Shown: in pieces, positions 1 through 11,241 of the stretch
Layout: the number at the start of each line of letters is the position of its first letter
Position numbering within the stretch: the stretch's first letter is position 1
NCBI GenBank assembly: GCA_017302295.1
Contig: JAFLDS010000019.1
Coordinates: 1-64,000 of the forward strand
DNA from: Thauera sp.
GTDB taxonomy: Bacteria > Pseudomonadota > Gammaproteobacteria > Burkholderiales > Rhodocyclaceae
Direction of reading: 5' to 3'
DNA: 64,000 bases
The notes under the pieces: model-generated
Databases searched by the model: none
What the model saw: only the letters and a program-made list of their open reading frames with translations
What the model was told of the DNA's origin: nothing
Made by a program: the position numbers and the translations under genes

Positions 1-24
1 TATTCAATATGGGTACAAAAAATT

Positions 25-2313
<2,289 letters not shown>

Positions 2314-2558
2314 GAGTGCGGGGCGCCCAGGGGCGCGCGGTGATTCGGAGAGGAGCCCCTTATCCGGGGCGGGAAGGGCGCGATGTTGCAGCAAGCGGCG
2401 GCGTGGAACAAGCCCGGAGCGGGAACGGACTTGATTGCGCTCCTCGAGGGCGGATCGCGGTCAAGCCCGCTGCTACGGAATCGTCCCGACGTCGCAAGTC
2501 CATGCAGGCGCGCCCTCGAGCGCGCCCGTCCATCCAGTCGCGGGCAGCCCCCCGGTGG

Positions 2559-3407
2559 TCAGAGCGCGACCAGGGTCTGGCGGCCCCACCAGCTCGCACC
2601 GGGCTCGAGACGCTCCGGCGTGTGAACGATGGCCGCCTCGACGCACACCATATGCCGGAAGTCGGCGTCCTTCATGTCGTCCAGCGCGGCGCAGCGTTCT
2701 TCCCACGGGTTCCAGACCACGACATCGCGGAAGCCGTCCTGGTTGATGCCCAGCGCCCGATCGTATTCGCGCACCAGCACCGGGCGTGAAACGTCGCGGT
2801 AGATGCGATCCGTCTCGGCTTCGATCAGCAGCACGTCGCCGCTGTCGCGCCGGATTTGTCCTTCGTCCGTGCTGTCGAGGTAGTCCAGGCCGTAGAGCCC
2901 CTCGATCCGGGTTTCCTCGACTTCGCGCACTCGCAGGTAGGTGTGGAGCGCGGCGGCGAAATCGAATGCGCCGGAACCGGAGTTCTCGATCTCGAGTTCC
3001 ATGTCGAGCCGGCTCTCCTCGATTCCTATCGTCAGCTCGGCGCTGAAGGCGTGCGGCCACAGCGCGCGCGTTGCGTCAGTGTCGGTACAGCGCAAGGTCA
3101 CGAGGGCGAAGTCGTCGCCGTTGCGCCGGGTCTCGACGGACCACGGCAGGGTGCGCACGAAGCCGTGGCGGGGCAGGGGGCCGAATGCCGCGAATTGCGG
3201 AAAGCACACCGGCACGCCGCCGCGCACCGCCACGCTGCCGTCGTAGCGCGCGCGCTCGCTCAGATAGATGCGCTCCTTGCGGTCGGGCGGCGACCACGAC
3301 ACGAGCTGTGCCCCCTGCAGCAGCACAACGGCGCTGGCCCCCGCGTGAGTCTTGAGGCTCAGCGCCGGCTGGCCGTGAAAGTCGATCGGGTCGATGGAGG
3401 AAGGCAT
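2559..3407 (-). CDS. D-hexose-6-phosphate mutarotase (YeaD family)
   Basis: Aldose-1-epimerase fold protein of 282 residues, the size of YeaD-type glucose-6-phosphate 1-epimerases, which interconvert alpha and beta anomers of hexose 6-phosphates in the cytoplasm. Visible family features are GGVPVCFPQFAAFG near residue 65, HGFVRTLPW, the HTYLRV segment carrying the catalytic histidine, and VVWNPWEER near the C-terminus with the acidic residue region. It starts 5 bp downstream of the pat-like gene on the same strand, so the two are probably co-transcribed, although the metabolic link is not obvious. The downstream gap of 245 bp before tex shows nothing I can identify. Confidence 0.9.
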   Translation of the reverse strand: MPSSIDPIDFHGQPALSLKTHAGASAVVLLQGAQLVSWSPPDRKERIYLSERARYDGSVAVRGGVPVCFPQFAAFGPLPRHGFVRTLPWSVETRRNGDDFALVTLRCTDTDATRALWPHAFSAELTIGIEESRLDMELEIENSGSGAFDFAAALHTYLRVREVEETRIEGLYGLDYLDSTDEGQIRRDSGDVLLIEAETDRIYRDVSRPVLVREYDRALGINQDGFRDVVVWNPWEERCAALDDMKDADFRHMVCVEAAIVHTPERLEPGASWWGRQTLVAL

Positions 3408-3412
3408 GCGTT

Positions 3413-6100
3413 TCAGTCCTGCAGGTTCAACACGCCGAGCTTGACCGTGCTGTCATCGGGATCGTTGCTGAGCACGAAGCCGAGCTTTTGCACGAACTTG
3501 AGCATGCGGTCGTTGTTGGACAGGAAGATGCCGTTCATGTACTTAAGGCCGCGGTCGCGCGCCGTCTCGATGAGCACGCCCATCAGCTTGCGGGCGAGGC
3601 CGCGATGCTGCCAGTCGTCGACGACGACCACCGCGAACTCGCACGACTCGCCGTCCGGATTGACCGCGTAACGGCACACGCCGATCTCCGTTTCCACCCC
3701 GCCGACCATGACGGTCGCGAGGAAGGCCATCTCGCGGTCGTAGTCGATCTGCGTGAGCCGCGCCACCATGGCGGGCGGCAGCTCGCGCATCGTGTTCATG
3801 AAGCGGTAATACTTCGTCTCGGCCGACAGCCGGCTCATGAATTCGACCTCGAGCTCGGCATCCTCGGGCTTGATCGGGCGGATCGTCACCGCGGTGCCGT
3901 CCGGCACGATCCAGGTGCTGATGAGGTGCTGAGGATACGGGTGGATCGCCATGTGATCATAGCGATCGGCGGTCGGCGAGATGTTCTCGACCATGATGCG
4001 CGCGTCGACGGCGACCGCGCCGCATTCGTCCACGATCAGCGGGTTGATCTCCATCTCGGTGATCCACGGCAGCTCGCAGACCATTTCCGACACGCGCAAT
4101 AGCACCAGCTCGAGCGCGTCCATGTCGATCGCCGGCATATTGCGGAATTCGCCCAGGCGCGCCGAGATGCGGGTCGAGCGGATCATGTCCGCGACAAGGA
4201 AGCTGTTCAGCGGTGGCAGGGCGACCGCGAGGTCGGGATTTGCGTCGACGCTGTTGCCGCCTTCGCCGAAGGTGATCACCGGGCCGAAAGCCGGGTCGCG
4301 GCGCACGCCCACGACCAGTTCACGGCCGTTGCGCTTCTGGATCATGGGCTCGATGGCGATGCCGTTGACCTGGGCATCGGGCTGCGTCTTCTTCACCTCG
4401 TCCAGGATTTCCTGGTAGGTCGAGCGCACTGCCGCCAGGCTGCGGATGTTCAGGCGCACGCCGCCGACGTCCGACTTGTGCACGATGGCTGGCGAGTCGA
4501 TCTTCATCACCACCGGCAGGCCGATTTCGGCCGCCAGCACCATGGCCTCGGCCGCCGAGCGTGCCACCACCGTTTGCGCGATCGGAATGCGGAAGGCGGC
4601 GAGCAGCGCCTTCGATTCCATCTCGTTGAGTTTCTTGCGGTGTTCGCCGAGCGCCATCTCGATCACCAGGCGGGCGCTCTCGATCGAGGGCGGCGACAGA
4701 TGGGACAGCGAAGCCGGCGTCTGCATCAGCAGCTTCTGGTTGCGGTAGTAGGCCGAGATGTGGCTCATCAGCTCCACTGCCGGCTCGGGTGTGCGGAAGG
4801 TGGGGATGCCCGCCTCGATGAACTTGCTGCGCGCCTCGGCGACGAGCTCCTCGCCCATCCAGCAGGTCACCAGCGGCTTGTCGGAGGTCTTCTCGAGCTC
4901 GATGATGACGTCGGCAACGCCGGTCGGGTTGGTCATGGACTGCGGCGTCAGCACTACCAGCACGCCGTCGACGTTCGGGCCCTCGAGCACAGCCTGCACG
5001 GCCTTGCGGAAGCGTTCGGGGTCGGCGTCGCCGAGGATGTCGACAGGATTGCCGCGCGACCAGCTCGGTGGCAGTGCGGCATTGAGCTTCTCCATCGTGC
5101 CTTCGGAGAACTGCGCCAGCGGGATGCCGATATCGACTGCGCGGTCGGCCGCCATGACGCCCGGCCCGCCGCCATTGGTGATGATCGCGAGCCGGTTGCC
5201 GCGCGGGCGGAAGTGCGCGAACAGTGCGTTCGCCGCGGCGAAGAGCTGGCCCATGTTGTACAGGCGGATTACGCCGGCGCGACGCAGCGCGGCGTCGAAC
5301 ACGGCGTCGTCACCGAAGGCCGACGCCGAATGCGACAGGATCGCGCGCGAGACGTCGGGGTGACGCCCGGCCTTGATTAGCAGGACGGGCTTGACGCGGG
5401 CGGCGCCGCGCAACGCGCTCATGAAGCGGCGCGCGTCGCGCACGCCTTCCACGTACAGGAAGATGCTCTCGGTACGCGGGTCGGAAATCATGTAGTCGAG
5501 CACTTCGCCGAAGTCGATGTCCGACGAGGTGCCGAGCGATACCACCGCAGAGAAGCCGACGCCGTTGGGCTTGGCCCAGTCGAGAATGGCCGCGCACAGG
5601 GCGCCCGACTGCGAGATGAGACCGATGCTGCCCTTCAGGGCGCCCGCGTGCGCGAACGTGGCGTTGAGCCCGAGCTGCGGGCGGATGACGCCGAAACAGT
5701 TCGGCCCGAGCAGCCGGATGCGGTGGCGGTGTGCGGCATCCATGACCTGGCGTTCGAGCAGCGCGCCGCGCGGCCCGGCCTCGGAAAAGCCCGCCGATAG
5801 CACGACGACAGCCTTGACCCCCGCGCGTCCGCACGCATCGACGATTGCGGGTGTCAGTTCGGCGCGGACAGCGATGACGGCGAGGTCCAGCCGTTGAGGA
5901 ACATCCTCGATCGACTTGAAACAGGGCACGCCGTGCACCGACTCGTGCTTGGGGTTGATGGCGAACAGCTTGCCCCTGTAGCCGGCGCCGAGCATGTTGC
6001 GGATGAGGACGTCGCCCAGGGATGCTTCACGTTCGCTCGCGCCGATGATGCCGACCGAGGTGGGTTCGAGCAGCGGGGAGAGATAGTGCTTTTCGTTCAT
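3413..6100 (-). CDS. Fused acyl-CoA synthetase (NDP-forming)/GNAT acetyltransferase, Pat-like
   Basis: 895-residue fusion. Residues 1-130 are a CoA-binding Rossmann domain (SVGIIGASEREASLGDVL), followed by succinyl-CoA-ligase-like domains (IGLISQSGALCAAILDW), an ATP-grasp domain at roughly 490-700 (LPVVMKIDSPAIVHKSDVGG), and a C-terminal GNAT domain at roughly 730-890 (VVVVDDWQHRGLARKLMGVL is the acetyl-CoA loop). This is the architecture of the protein lysine acetyltransferase Pat/PatZ (YfiQ), which typically acetylates acetyl-CoA synthetase. In Pat proteins the ligase half is usually regarded as sensing rather than catalytic; whether that holds here cannot be judged from sequence alone. A GGGA sequence precedes the ATG. 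Confidence 0.88.
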   Translation of the reverse strand: MNEKHYLSPLLEPTSVGIIGASEREASLGDVLIRNMLGAGYRGKLFAINPKHESVHGVPCFKSIEDVPQRLDLAVIAVRAELTPAIVDACGRAGVKAVVVLSAGFSEAGPRGALLERQVMDAAHRHRIRLLGPNCFGVIRPQLGLNATFAHAGALKGSIGLISQSGALCAAILDWAKPNGVGFSAVVSLGTSSDIDFGEVLDYMISDPRTESIFLYVEGVRDARRFMSALRGAARVKPVLLIKAGRHPDVSRAILSHSASAFGDDAVFDAALRRAGVIRLYNMGQLFAAANALFAHFRPRGNRLAIITNGGGPGVMAADRAVDIGIPLAQFSEGTMEKLNAALPPSWSRGNPVDILGDADPERFRKAVQAVLEGPNVDGVLVVLTPQSMTNPTGVADVIIELEKTSDKPLVTCWMGEELVAEARSKFIEAGIPTFRTPEPAVELMSHISAYYRNQKLLMQTPASLSHLSPPSIESARLVIEMALGEHRKKLNEMESKALLAAFRIPIAQTVVARSAAEAMVLAAEIGLPVVMKIDSPAIVHKSDVGGVRLNIRSLAAVRSTYQEILDEVKKTQPDAQVNGIAIEPMIQKRNGRELVVGVRRDPAFGPVITFGEGGNSVDANPDLAVALPPLNSFLVADMIRSTRISARLGEFRNMPAIDMDALELVLLRVSEMVCELPWITEMEINPLIVDECGAVAVDARIMVENISPTADRYDHMAIHPYPQHLISTWIVPDGTAVTIRPIKPEDAELEVEFMSRLSAETKYYRFMNTMRELPPAMVARLTQIDYDREMAFLATVMVGGVETEIGVCRYAVNPDGESCEFAVVVVDDWQHRGLARKLMGVLIETARDRGLKYMNGIFLSNNDRMLKFVQKLGFVLSNDPDDSTVKLGVLNLQD

Positions 6101-6265
6101 CGTGGTGTCCCGAACGGGGGTTCATGACGGGGCTGGGACGACCCGTCCCGCGCCCGCTGGATGCGGATAGGCGAAGTATACGCGGTGCACCATCCGACGT
6201 TCGGATTAGCTGCCGAATAATGCGGAATTCGACGCGGTCGGGGCGCACGGACTGCGTCTGCGAGT

Positions 6266-7750
6266 TCAACGGCCGAGCGTGAAGTAGAACTTGCTGCCGG
6301 CGTCGGGCGTCGATTCTGCCCAGATCGTGCCTTCGTGGCGCTGAACGATGCGCTGGACGGTCGCCAGGCCGATTCCCGTTCCGGGAAAATCGTGGCTGTT
6401 GTGCAGGCGCTGGAAAGGGTGGAACAGTTTGGTGGCGAACTTCATGTCGAAACCGGCGCCATTGTCTTCCACGCAGAACACGCGGCGCTCGCCGTCGAGC
6501 TCCGCGCGAAAGGCAATGCGGGCGCGCGGCCGGCGCGACGAGAATTTCCACGCGTTACGCAGCAGGTTGTCCAGCATCGCGTGCATCAATACGCGATCGG
6601 CCGTTACGACCAGGCCTGCGGTGATCTCCACGTCGACCTGTCGCTCCGGGTTCTCCGCGCGCAGTTCGTCGATGATCAGCGTCGCGAGTGCTGAAAGGTC
6701 GAGCGATTCCTTGCGCAGTGGTTGGCGGCTGAGCGTGGCAAGCGCGATCAGGGCGTCGATCAGATCAGCCATGCGTTCGGCGGCCTTGCGGATCCGGTTC
6801 AGATGACTGCGGGTGGTGTCGTCAAGGCGCTCGGCCAGATCGTCCTCGAGGATGCGCGCAAAGCCGTCGATGGCCCGGAGCGGAGCGCGCAGGTCGTGAG
6901 ACACCGAATACGAGAACGCCTCCAGTTCGCGGGTCGAGGCCTCGAGTTCGGCGGTGCGCAGGCGTACGCGCGACTCGAGTTCCTGATTGAGGTTCTTGAG
7001 CGTCAGCTCTGCGACCTTGCGTGAGGAGATGTCGTCCAGCGTGCCGGCGAGGCTCCAGCCTGCGCGGCCAGGCTCCTCGACCACCCGGCCAGTGAGCTCG
7101 ATCCAGCGGATCTCGCCGCTGCGGGTGCGCAGGCGCAACTGGCAATGGCACTCGCGGCTCTCTCCCGTTGCCAGGGGGACGAATTTGTCGCGTGCCAGCG
7201 TACGGTCGTCGGGATGCAGGAAATCGATCAGCGGGCGTCCGAGCGACATCCCGATCTCGTAGCCAGACAGTCTCTTCCAGGCGCCATTCAGGAACAGCAA
7301 GTGCCCTTGCTGGTCGATCCGGAAGATCACCTCGCTCACCGATTCGAGCATGTCGCGATAGCGCTCCACGCTTTCCTGTAACGCGCGGTTCAGGCCTTCG
7401 AGGCCCAGGACAGCCGGCGCCCGTTCGGACGCCGCAGCGTCGGTCGCAACGGCGGGGTGCGTTTCGTCAGCGCAGCGGCCGCGCCGCGCGACGGCATAGC
7501 CAGTCAGGCCACCGAGCAGCACGCCGGCCGCCAGCCAGAGGACGCCGGACACGGCGAGGGTGTCGGATGCCGCATGGACCGACGGCGGGCTCAGCAGGGC
7601 TGCCAGCAACGCAAGCCCGTGAATGCGCTCACCGGTGTGACGGCGAAGTCGGGCACATCGGCTGTTGGCGCAGCGGCTTGGGCGTGAGCGGGGTCGGGGT
7701 GGGTGCAAGACTGTCTCGATTTCACTCGTGATGCGAAGCGAATCTAGCAC
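6266..7750 (-). CDS. PAS-domain sensor histidine kinase
   Basis: Sensor kinase of about 494 residues. A basic leader is followed by two hydrophobic stretches (GLALLAALLSPPSVHA, then SGVLWLAAGVLLGGLTGYAV), so it is probably membrane-anchored. Next come a PAS domain (YRDMLESVSEVIFRIDQQGHL), a short coiled coil, HisKA with the H-box FSYSVSHDLRAPLRAIDGFA, and HATPase_c with N-box NLLRNAWKFSS, G1 box DNGAGFD and GIGLATVQRIV. The output resembles phytochrome/bacteriophytochrome-type kinases. No response regulator is adjacent, so the partner is unknown. The start is uncertain: GTG at 7750 is used, TTG at 7609 is an alternative. Reading further upstream would run antisense through the methyltransferase and is unlikely. 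Confidence 0.85.
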   Translation of the reverse strand: MLDSLRITSEIETVLHPPRPRSRPSRCANSRCARLRRHTGERIHGLALLAALLSPPSVHAASDTLAVSGVLWLAAGVLLGGLTGYAVARRGRCADETHPAVATDAAASERAPAVLGLEGLNRALQESVERYRDMLESVSEVIFRIDQQGHLLFLNGAWKRLSGYEIGMSLGRPLIDFLHPDDRTLARDKFVPLATGESRECHCQLRLRTRSGEIRWIELTGRVVEEPGRAGWSLAGTLDDISSRKVAELTLKNLNQELESRVRLRTAELEASTRELEAFSYSVSHDLRAPLRAIDGFARILEDDLAERLDDTTRSHLNRIRKAAERMADLIDALIALATLSRQPLRKESLDLSALATLIIDELRAENPERQVDVEITAGLVVTADRVLMHAMLDNLLRNAWKFSSRRPRARIAFRAELDGERRVFCVEDNGAGFDMKFATKLFHPFQRLHNSHDFPGTGIGLATVQRIVQRHEGTIWAESTPDAGSKFYFTLGR

Positions 7751-7873
7751 AGGGGCTGATGCGGGCGTGTGCGTGCGCTGAGGCACCGGAGAACGGGGCG
7801 CGGCTAGAATGCGCCGGACGGAATCCGGGCCGTCAAGATGGTGGCCGTCCCCGAACAACTGGAAACCCTCGCC

Positions 7874-8416
7874 ATGCATGCCAGCCTCGTCTCCCCTTCT
7901 GCCTGGGTCACCCGCTTCGCGCCGCTGATCGCGAGCGGTGGTGAGGTGCTCGATTACGCCTGTGGCGGTGGCCGGCACGCGCGCTGGCTTGCGCAGCGGG
8001 GCTTTCGCGTCGAAGCGGTGGACCGCGACGGGGTGTCGCTCGAACTGTTGCAGGGTGTGCCCCATGTGCGCACGCTCAGGGCCGATCTCGAGCAGGGTCC
8101 GTGGCCCTACGAGGGCAGGCGTTTCGACGCGGTCGTCGTTACCAACTACCTGTACCGGCCGCGCCTGCCGCTCGTCTTCAGGCTGCTGGAGCCGGGCGGC
8201 GTGCTCTTGTACGAGACCTTCATGCTCGGTAACGAGCGTTTCGGCAAGCCGAGCAACCCGGATTTCCTGTTGATGCCGGGTGAGCTGCCTCAACGGCTGG
8301 GCGATGGCTGGACGGTGGTTGCCTTCGAGCAGGGCGAGACGCGGGAGCCGAGACCTGCGGTCGTGCAGCGCATCTGCGCCGTCAGGGGGAACGGTCAGCT
8401 TGTGGCCTTGCCCTGA
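7874..8416 (+). CDS. Class I SAM-dependent methyltransferase
   Basis: Small Rossmann-fold methyltransferase of about 180 residues. Motif I is VLDYACGGGRHARWLA, followed by an acidic strand end (VEAVDRDGVSL), a motif II/III region (RFDAVVVTNYLYRP) and the post-motif LEPGGVLLYETFMLGNERFG. It resembles the TehB/UbiE-like small methyltransferases, but the substrate cannot be named. I prefer the ATG at 7874, preceded by GGAAA; ATG at 7838 would add 12 residues. It diverges from the PAS kinase and converges on mnmH, overlapping the mnmH 3' end by 22 bp. Confidence 0.82.
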   Translation: MHASLVSPSAWVTRFAPLIASGGEVLDYACGGGRHARWLAQRGFRVEAVDRDGVSLELLQGVPHVRTLRADLEQGPWPYEGRRFDAVVVTNYLYRPRLPLVFRLLEPGGVLLYETFMLGNERFGKPSNPDFLLMPGELPQRLGDGWTVVAFEQGETREPRPAVVQRICAVRGNGQLVALP

Positions 8417-9480
8417 TGCGCGGTGAGCTCGCCCTCGGCGGCCAAGATGCGGCCGGCCAGCGCGGCGACCCCGCTCGGTGACAGGTCGTCGGTGGCGAAG
8501 CGCGGGGCTGCGGCGAAGCCGGTGTAGTTTCCGTTCTGCGAGCGGCGATAGAGCGGATCGTAGTGGCGGTCGATGAATTCCGCGTAGAGTTCGGGCAGGG
8601 CGTTGGCGCTGGCCAGTTCCTTCCAGCGTGCAATCGTCTCCCGGCTATGCAGGTCTGCAAGATGGTCGATGTTGCGCTGCAGCCGGGCGAGGTCGTCGCC
8701 GAGATACGCATAGTCGCGCACGAGGAATTCCAGTCGGGCCTCGCGCGTGGCGTCGATCGCGACACAGTTCGAACGGCGCATGGCGAGAATGAGTCCTTCG
8801 GGCACGAAGACGCGGCCGATCTTGCGGCTTTCGGCCTCGACGAACACCGGTCGCTGCGGGTCGAAACGCTGCAGCTGCATGCAGATCGCGGTCTCGAACG
8901 CCTTCTGTGCGGGCTGCATGCGGTCGGGCAGGGCGCCCAGCACCGAGCCCTTGTGCGCGGCCAGATCCTCCAGGTCCAGCCTCTGCGCGCCGAGCTTCGA
9001 CAGCGCCTCCAGCACCCGCGTCTTGGCGCTGCCTGTCGGCCCGCAGATGACCTTGAACGACAGCGCGGTCGACAGCCGCTCGAGTTCGGCGATGACGTGA
9101 TGGCGGAAGGCCTTGTAGCCCCCCTCAAGCTGGCAGGCATCCCAGCCGACCATGCGCAGCCAGGTGACGAATGAGCCGCTGCGCTGCCCGCCCCGCCAAC
9201 AGTAGATGAGCGGGCGCCAGCTCTTCGGCTTGTCCTTGAGCGGGCCCTGGAGGTGGCGCGCGATGTTCTCGGCGACCATCGCGCCGCCGAGGCGGCGAGC
9301 CTCGAAGGCCGAGCGCTGCTTGTAGATCGTGCCGACGATGGCACGTTGCTCGTTGTCGAGCACCGGAAGGTTGATGGCACCGGGGAGGCGGTCCTCGGCG
9401 AATTCCAGCGCGGTGCGTGCGTCGATGATCTCGTCAAACTCTGCCAGCTGTGCTACGGTCGCGACGCCTTTTCTCATCAT
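8395..9480 (-). CDS. mnmH: tRNA 2-selenouridine synthase MnmH (SelU/YbbB)
   Basis: 361-residue enzyme that converts 2-thiouridine to 2-selenouridine at the tRNA wobble position using selenophosphate. It has an N-terminal rhodanese domain (IIDARTALEFAEDRLPGAIN) with the catalytic cysteine in IYCWRGGQRSG, and a C-terminal P-loop domain (VICGPTGSAKTRVLEALS). This is the standard length and order for the family. It is divergent from selD, which makes the selenium donor, with only 41 bp between the two start codons, so the pair is functionally coherent and probably shares a control region. Confidence 0.95.
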   Translation of the reverse strand: MMRKGVATVAQLAEFDEIIDARTALEFAEDRLPGAINLPVLDNEQRAIVGTIYKQRSAFEARRLGGAMVAENIARHLQGPLKDKPKSWRPLIYCWRGGQRSGSFVTWLRMVGWDACQLEGGYKAFRHHVIAELERLSTALSFKVICGPTGSAKTRVLEALSKLGAQRLDLEDLAAHKGSVLGALPDRMQPAQKAFETAICMQLQRFDPQRPVFVEAESRKIGRVFVPEGLILAMRRSNCVAIDATREARLEFLVRDYAYLGDDLARLQRNIDHLADLHSRETIARWKELASANALPELYAEFIDRHYDPLYRRSQNGNYTGFAAAPRFATDDLSPSGVAALAGRILAAEGELTAHQGKATS

Positions 9481-9521
9481 TTTTCGCCGCGGCCGGGATG
9501 TTGCGGGCCGCGCGTTTCCTT

Positions 9522-10568
9522 ATGCGTATGGATCAAGTCAGACTGACGCAATTCTCCCACGGCGGCGGATGCGGCTGCAAAATCGCTCCGGGCGTGCTTA
9601 CCGAACTGCTCTCCACCATGCCGGCCGGCCTGATGCCCGCCGACTTGCTGGTGGGTACCGACACGGCCGACGACGCCGCGGTCTACCGGCTCAACGAGCG
9701 CCAGGCGATCGTGGCCACCACCGATTTCTTCACCCCCATCGTCGACGATCCCTACGACTTCGGCCGCATTGCCGCGACCAATGCGCTGTCCGACGTCTAC
9801 GCGATGGGCGGGACGCCGCTCTTCGCCCTGGCGGTGGTCGGCATGCCGCTCGACAAGCTGCCGCCCGAGGTGATCGGCCGCATCCTGCAGGGCGGCGCGG
9901 ACGTGTGCCGCGAGGCGGGCATTCCGGTTGCCGGGGGGCACTCGATCGACGTGCTCGAACCGATCTATGGTCTTGTCGGTCTGGGTGTGGTCGACCCGGC
10001 GAAGGTCAAGACCAACGCGGGCGCCCGCGCGGGCGACGTGCTGATCCTGAGCAAGCCGCTGGGCATCGGCATCCTGTCCGCCGGCCTGAAGAAGGGCCTG
10101 CTGTCGCCCGCCGGCTACGCCGAAATGGTGCGCTGGACGACCACGCTGAACCGCGCTGGCGCGCGCCTCGCAGATATCGATGCGGTGCACGCGGTGACCG
10201 ACGTCACCGGCTTCGGCCTCGCCGGGCACCTGCTCGAGATGTGCCGTGGCGCACGCCTTGCCGCGACGCTGCGCCTCGACGATCTGCCGCTGATCGCCGA
10301 GGCCGCGCAGCTGGTCCGCGATGGCGTGGCCACTGGCGCGTCGACGCGCAACTGGGCGAGCTATGGTTCCGACGTGCATCTGCCGCCCGAGGCGCCAGAA
10401 TGGCAACGCAAGCTGATCACCGACCCGCAGACGTCTGGCGGGCTCCTGATCGCGTGCGCGCCAGAAGCGGTCGCCGAGGTCCAGCGCGTGATCCGCGAAG
10501 TGCAGGGCGAGGAGGGCGCGGTGATCGGGAAAATGGAAGCTGGCGAGGCGAAGCTGAGCCTGATCTGA
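9522..10568 (+). CDS. selD: Selenide, water dikinase (selenophosphate synthase)
   Basis: SelD makes selenophosphate from selenide and ATP, for use by MnmH and by selenocysteine synthesis where present. The N-terminal active loop is GGGCGCKIAPGVL, with cysteine rather than selenocysteine at the catalytic position. AIRS-family features follow: ATTDFFTPIVDDPYDFGRIA, AGGHSIDVLEPIYGL, TDVTGFGLAGHL and CDPQTSGG-like TDPQTSGGLLIA. Length is 348 residues, as for E. coli SelD. Start ATG at 9522 or 9528; neither has a clear ribosome site. Codons further upstream would run into the mnmH start region. SelA and SelB are not in this window. Confidence 0.95.
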   Translation: MRMDQVRLTQFSHGGGCGCKIAPGVLTELLSTMPAGLMPADLLVGTDTADDAAVYRLNERQAIVATTDFFTPIVDDPYDFGRIAATNALSDVYAMGGTPLFALAVVGMPLDKLPPEVIGRILQGGADVCREAGIPVAGGHSIDVLEPIYGLVGLGVVDPAKVKTNAGARAGDVLILSKPLGIGILSAGLKKGLLSPAGYAEMVRWTTTLNRAGARLADIDAVHAVTDVTGFGLAGHLLEMCRGARLAATLRLDDLPLIAEAAQLVRDGVATGASTRNWASYGSDVHLPPEAPEWQRKLITDPQTSGGLLIACAPEAVAEVQRVIREVQGEEGAVIGKMEAGEAKLSLI

Positions 10569-10572
10569 GCTG

Positions 10573-10587
10573 AGGGCGCAACGCCCT
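10573..10587. terminator. Small hairpin between convergent selD and tesA
   Basis: Six-base-pair perfect stem (AGGGCG/CGCCCT) with a CAA loop just after the selD stop and before the tesA stop. There is no T-run, so it may be only a weak or factor-dependent terminator. Confidence 0.3.
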
Positions 10588-10614
10588 TGGCGCCGCTGAG
10601 TCAGCGCCTTCGAG

Positions 10615-11241
10615 TCAGCGCCGCGGCGGCGGCCCCGCCAGCAGCGGGCGCAGCCCCTGCCAGACGGTGTCGAGGATCAGCGGCTGGGCCTGGGCGGTGG
10701 GGTGGATGCCGTCGGCCTGGTAAAGCTCGGGCCGATCGGCAAATCCGTCCATCAGGAAGGGCACGAAGGCAACCTTCCGCGCCTGCGCGACTTCTTTAAA
10801 GGTGTCCGCGAAGCGCCGCGTATAGGCCGGGCCGTAATTGGGCGGCATGCGCATGCCGACCACCAGCACCCGGGCGCCGGCCTCACCCGCGGCGCGGATC
10901 ATCGCCTCGAGATTGTCGGCAAGCAGTTGTGGCTTGAGGCCCCGCAGGCCGTCGTTGGCGCCGAGCTCAAGGATGACGATGGCGGGCTTGTGCTCGGCGA
11001 GGGCTGCAGGCAGACGCGAGCGCCCGCCGGCAGAGGTTTCGCCCGAAACACTCGCATTCACCACCTTGTGACGGAACCCTTCGCGCGCAAGACGCGTCTG
11101 CAACAGGTTGGGCCACGCTTCGCCGGCCTTCAGTCCGTAACCGGCGGAGAGACTGTCGCCCCACACCAGGATCGAGGCCGCGGGCGCTCGACCCGCGAAC
11201 AGCAGCAGGAAAAGGAAAGTGGCGATGGATCGCAGCGGCAT
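10615..11241 (-). CDS. tesA: Arylesterase / acyl-CoA thioesterase I, GDSL family
   Basis: Secreted SGNH hydrolase of about 208 residues, homologous to TesA (thioesterase I/protease I/lysophospholipase L1), acting in the periplasm. The signal peptide [21 protein letters not shown] is followed by block I GDSLSAGYG (catalytic Ser), block II SGETSAGGRS, block III GANDGLRG, and block V DGIHPTAQAQ with the catalytic Asp and His. Start ATG at 11241 has GGAG seven bases upstream; the upstream M48-type ATG at 11253 is less likely. Its first codons overlap the divergent ABC ATPase gene, the usual tesA/ybbA arrangement of Proteobacteria. Confidence 0.92.
   Translation of the reverse strand: MPLRSIATFLFLLLFAGRAPAASILVWGDSLSAGYGLKAGEAWPNLLQTRLAREGFRHKVVNASVSGETSAGGRSRLPAALAEHKPAIVILELGANDGLRGLKPQLLADNLEAMIRAAGEAGARVLVVGMRMPPNYGPAYTRRFADTFKEVAQARKVAFVPFLMDGFADRPELYQADGIHPTAQAQPLILDTVWQGLRPLLAGPPPRR

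Noticed and set aside
1-24. A/T-rich sequence at the left edge
   Set aside because: Only 24 bases; the A/T run could be part of a terminator or promoter but there is too little sequence to decide.
6135-6149. Small hairpin GGGACG-ACC-CGTCCC between the PAS kinase and the pat-like gene
   Set aside because: Only six pairs, no T-run and common in GC-rich DNA; not strong enough to call a terminator.
7751-8293. N-terminal extension of the PAS kinase gene up to 8293
   Set aside because: It would run antisense through the methyltransferase, and its composition is unlike a sensor domain.
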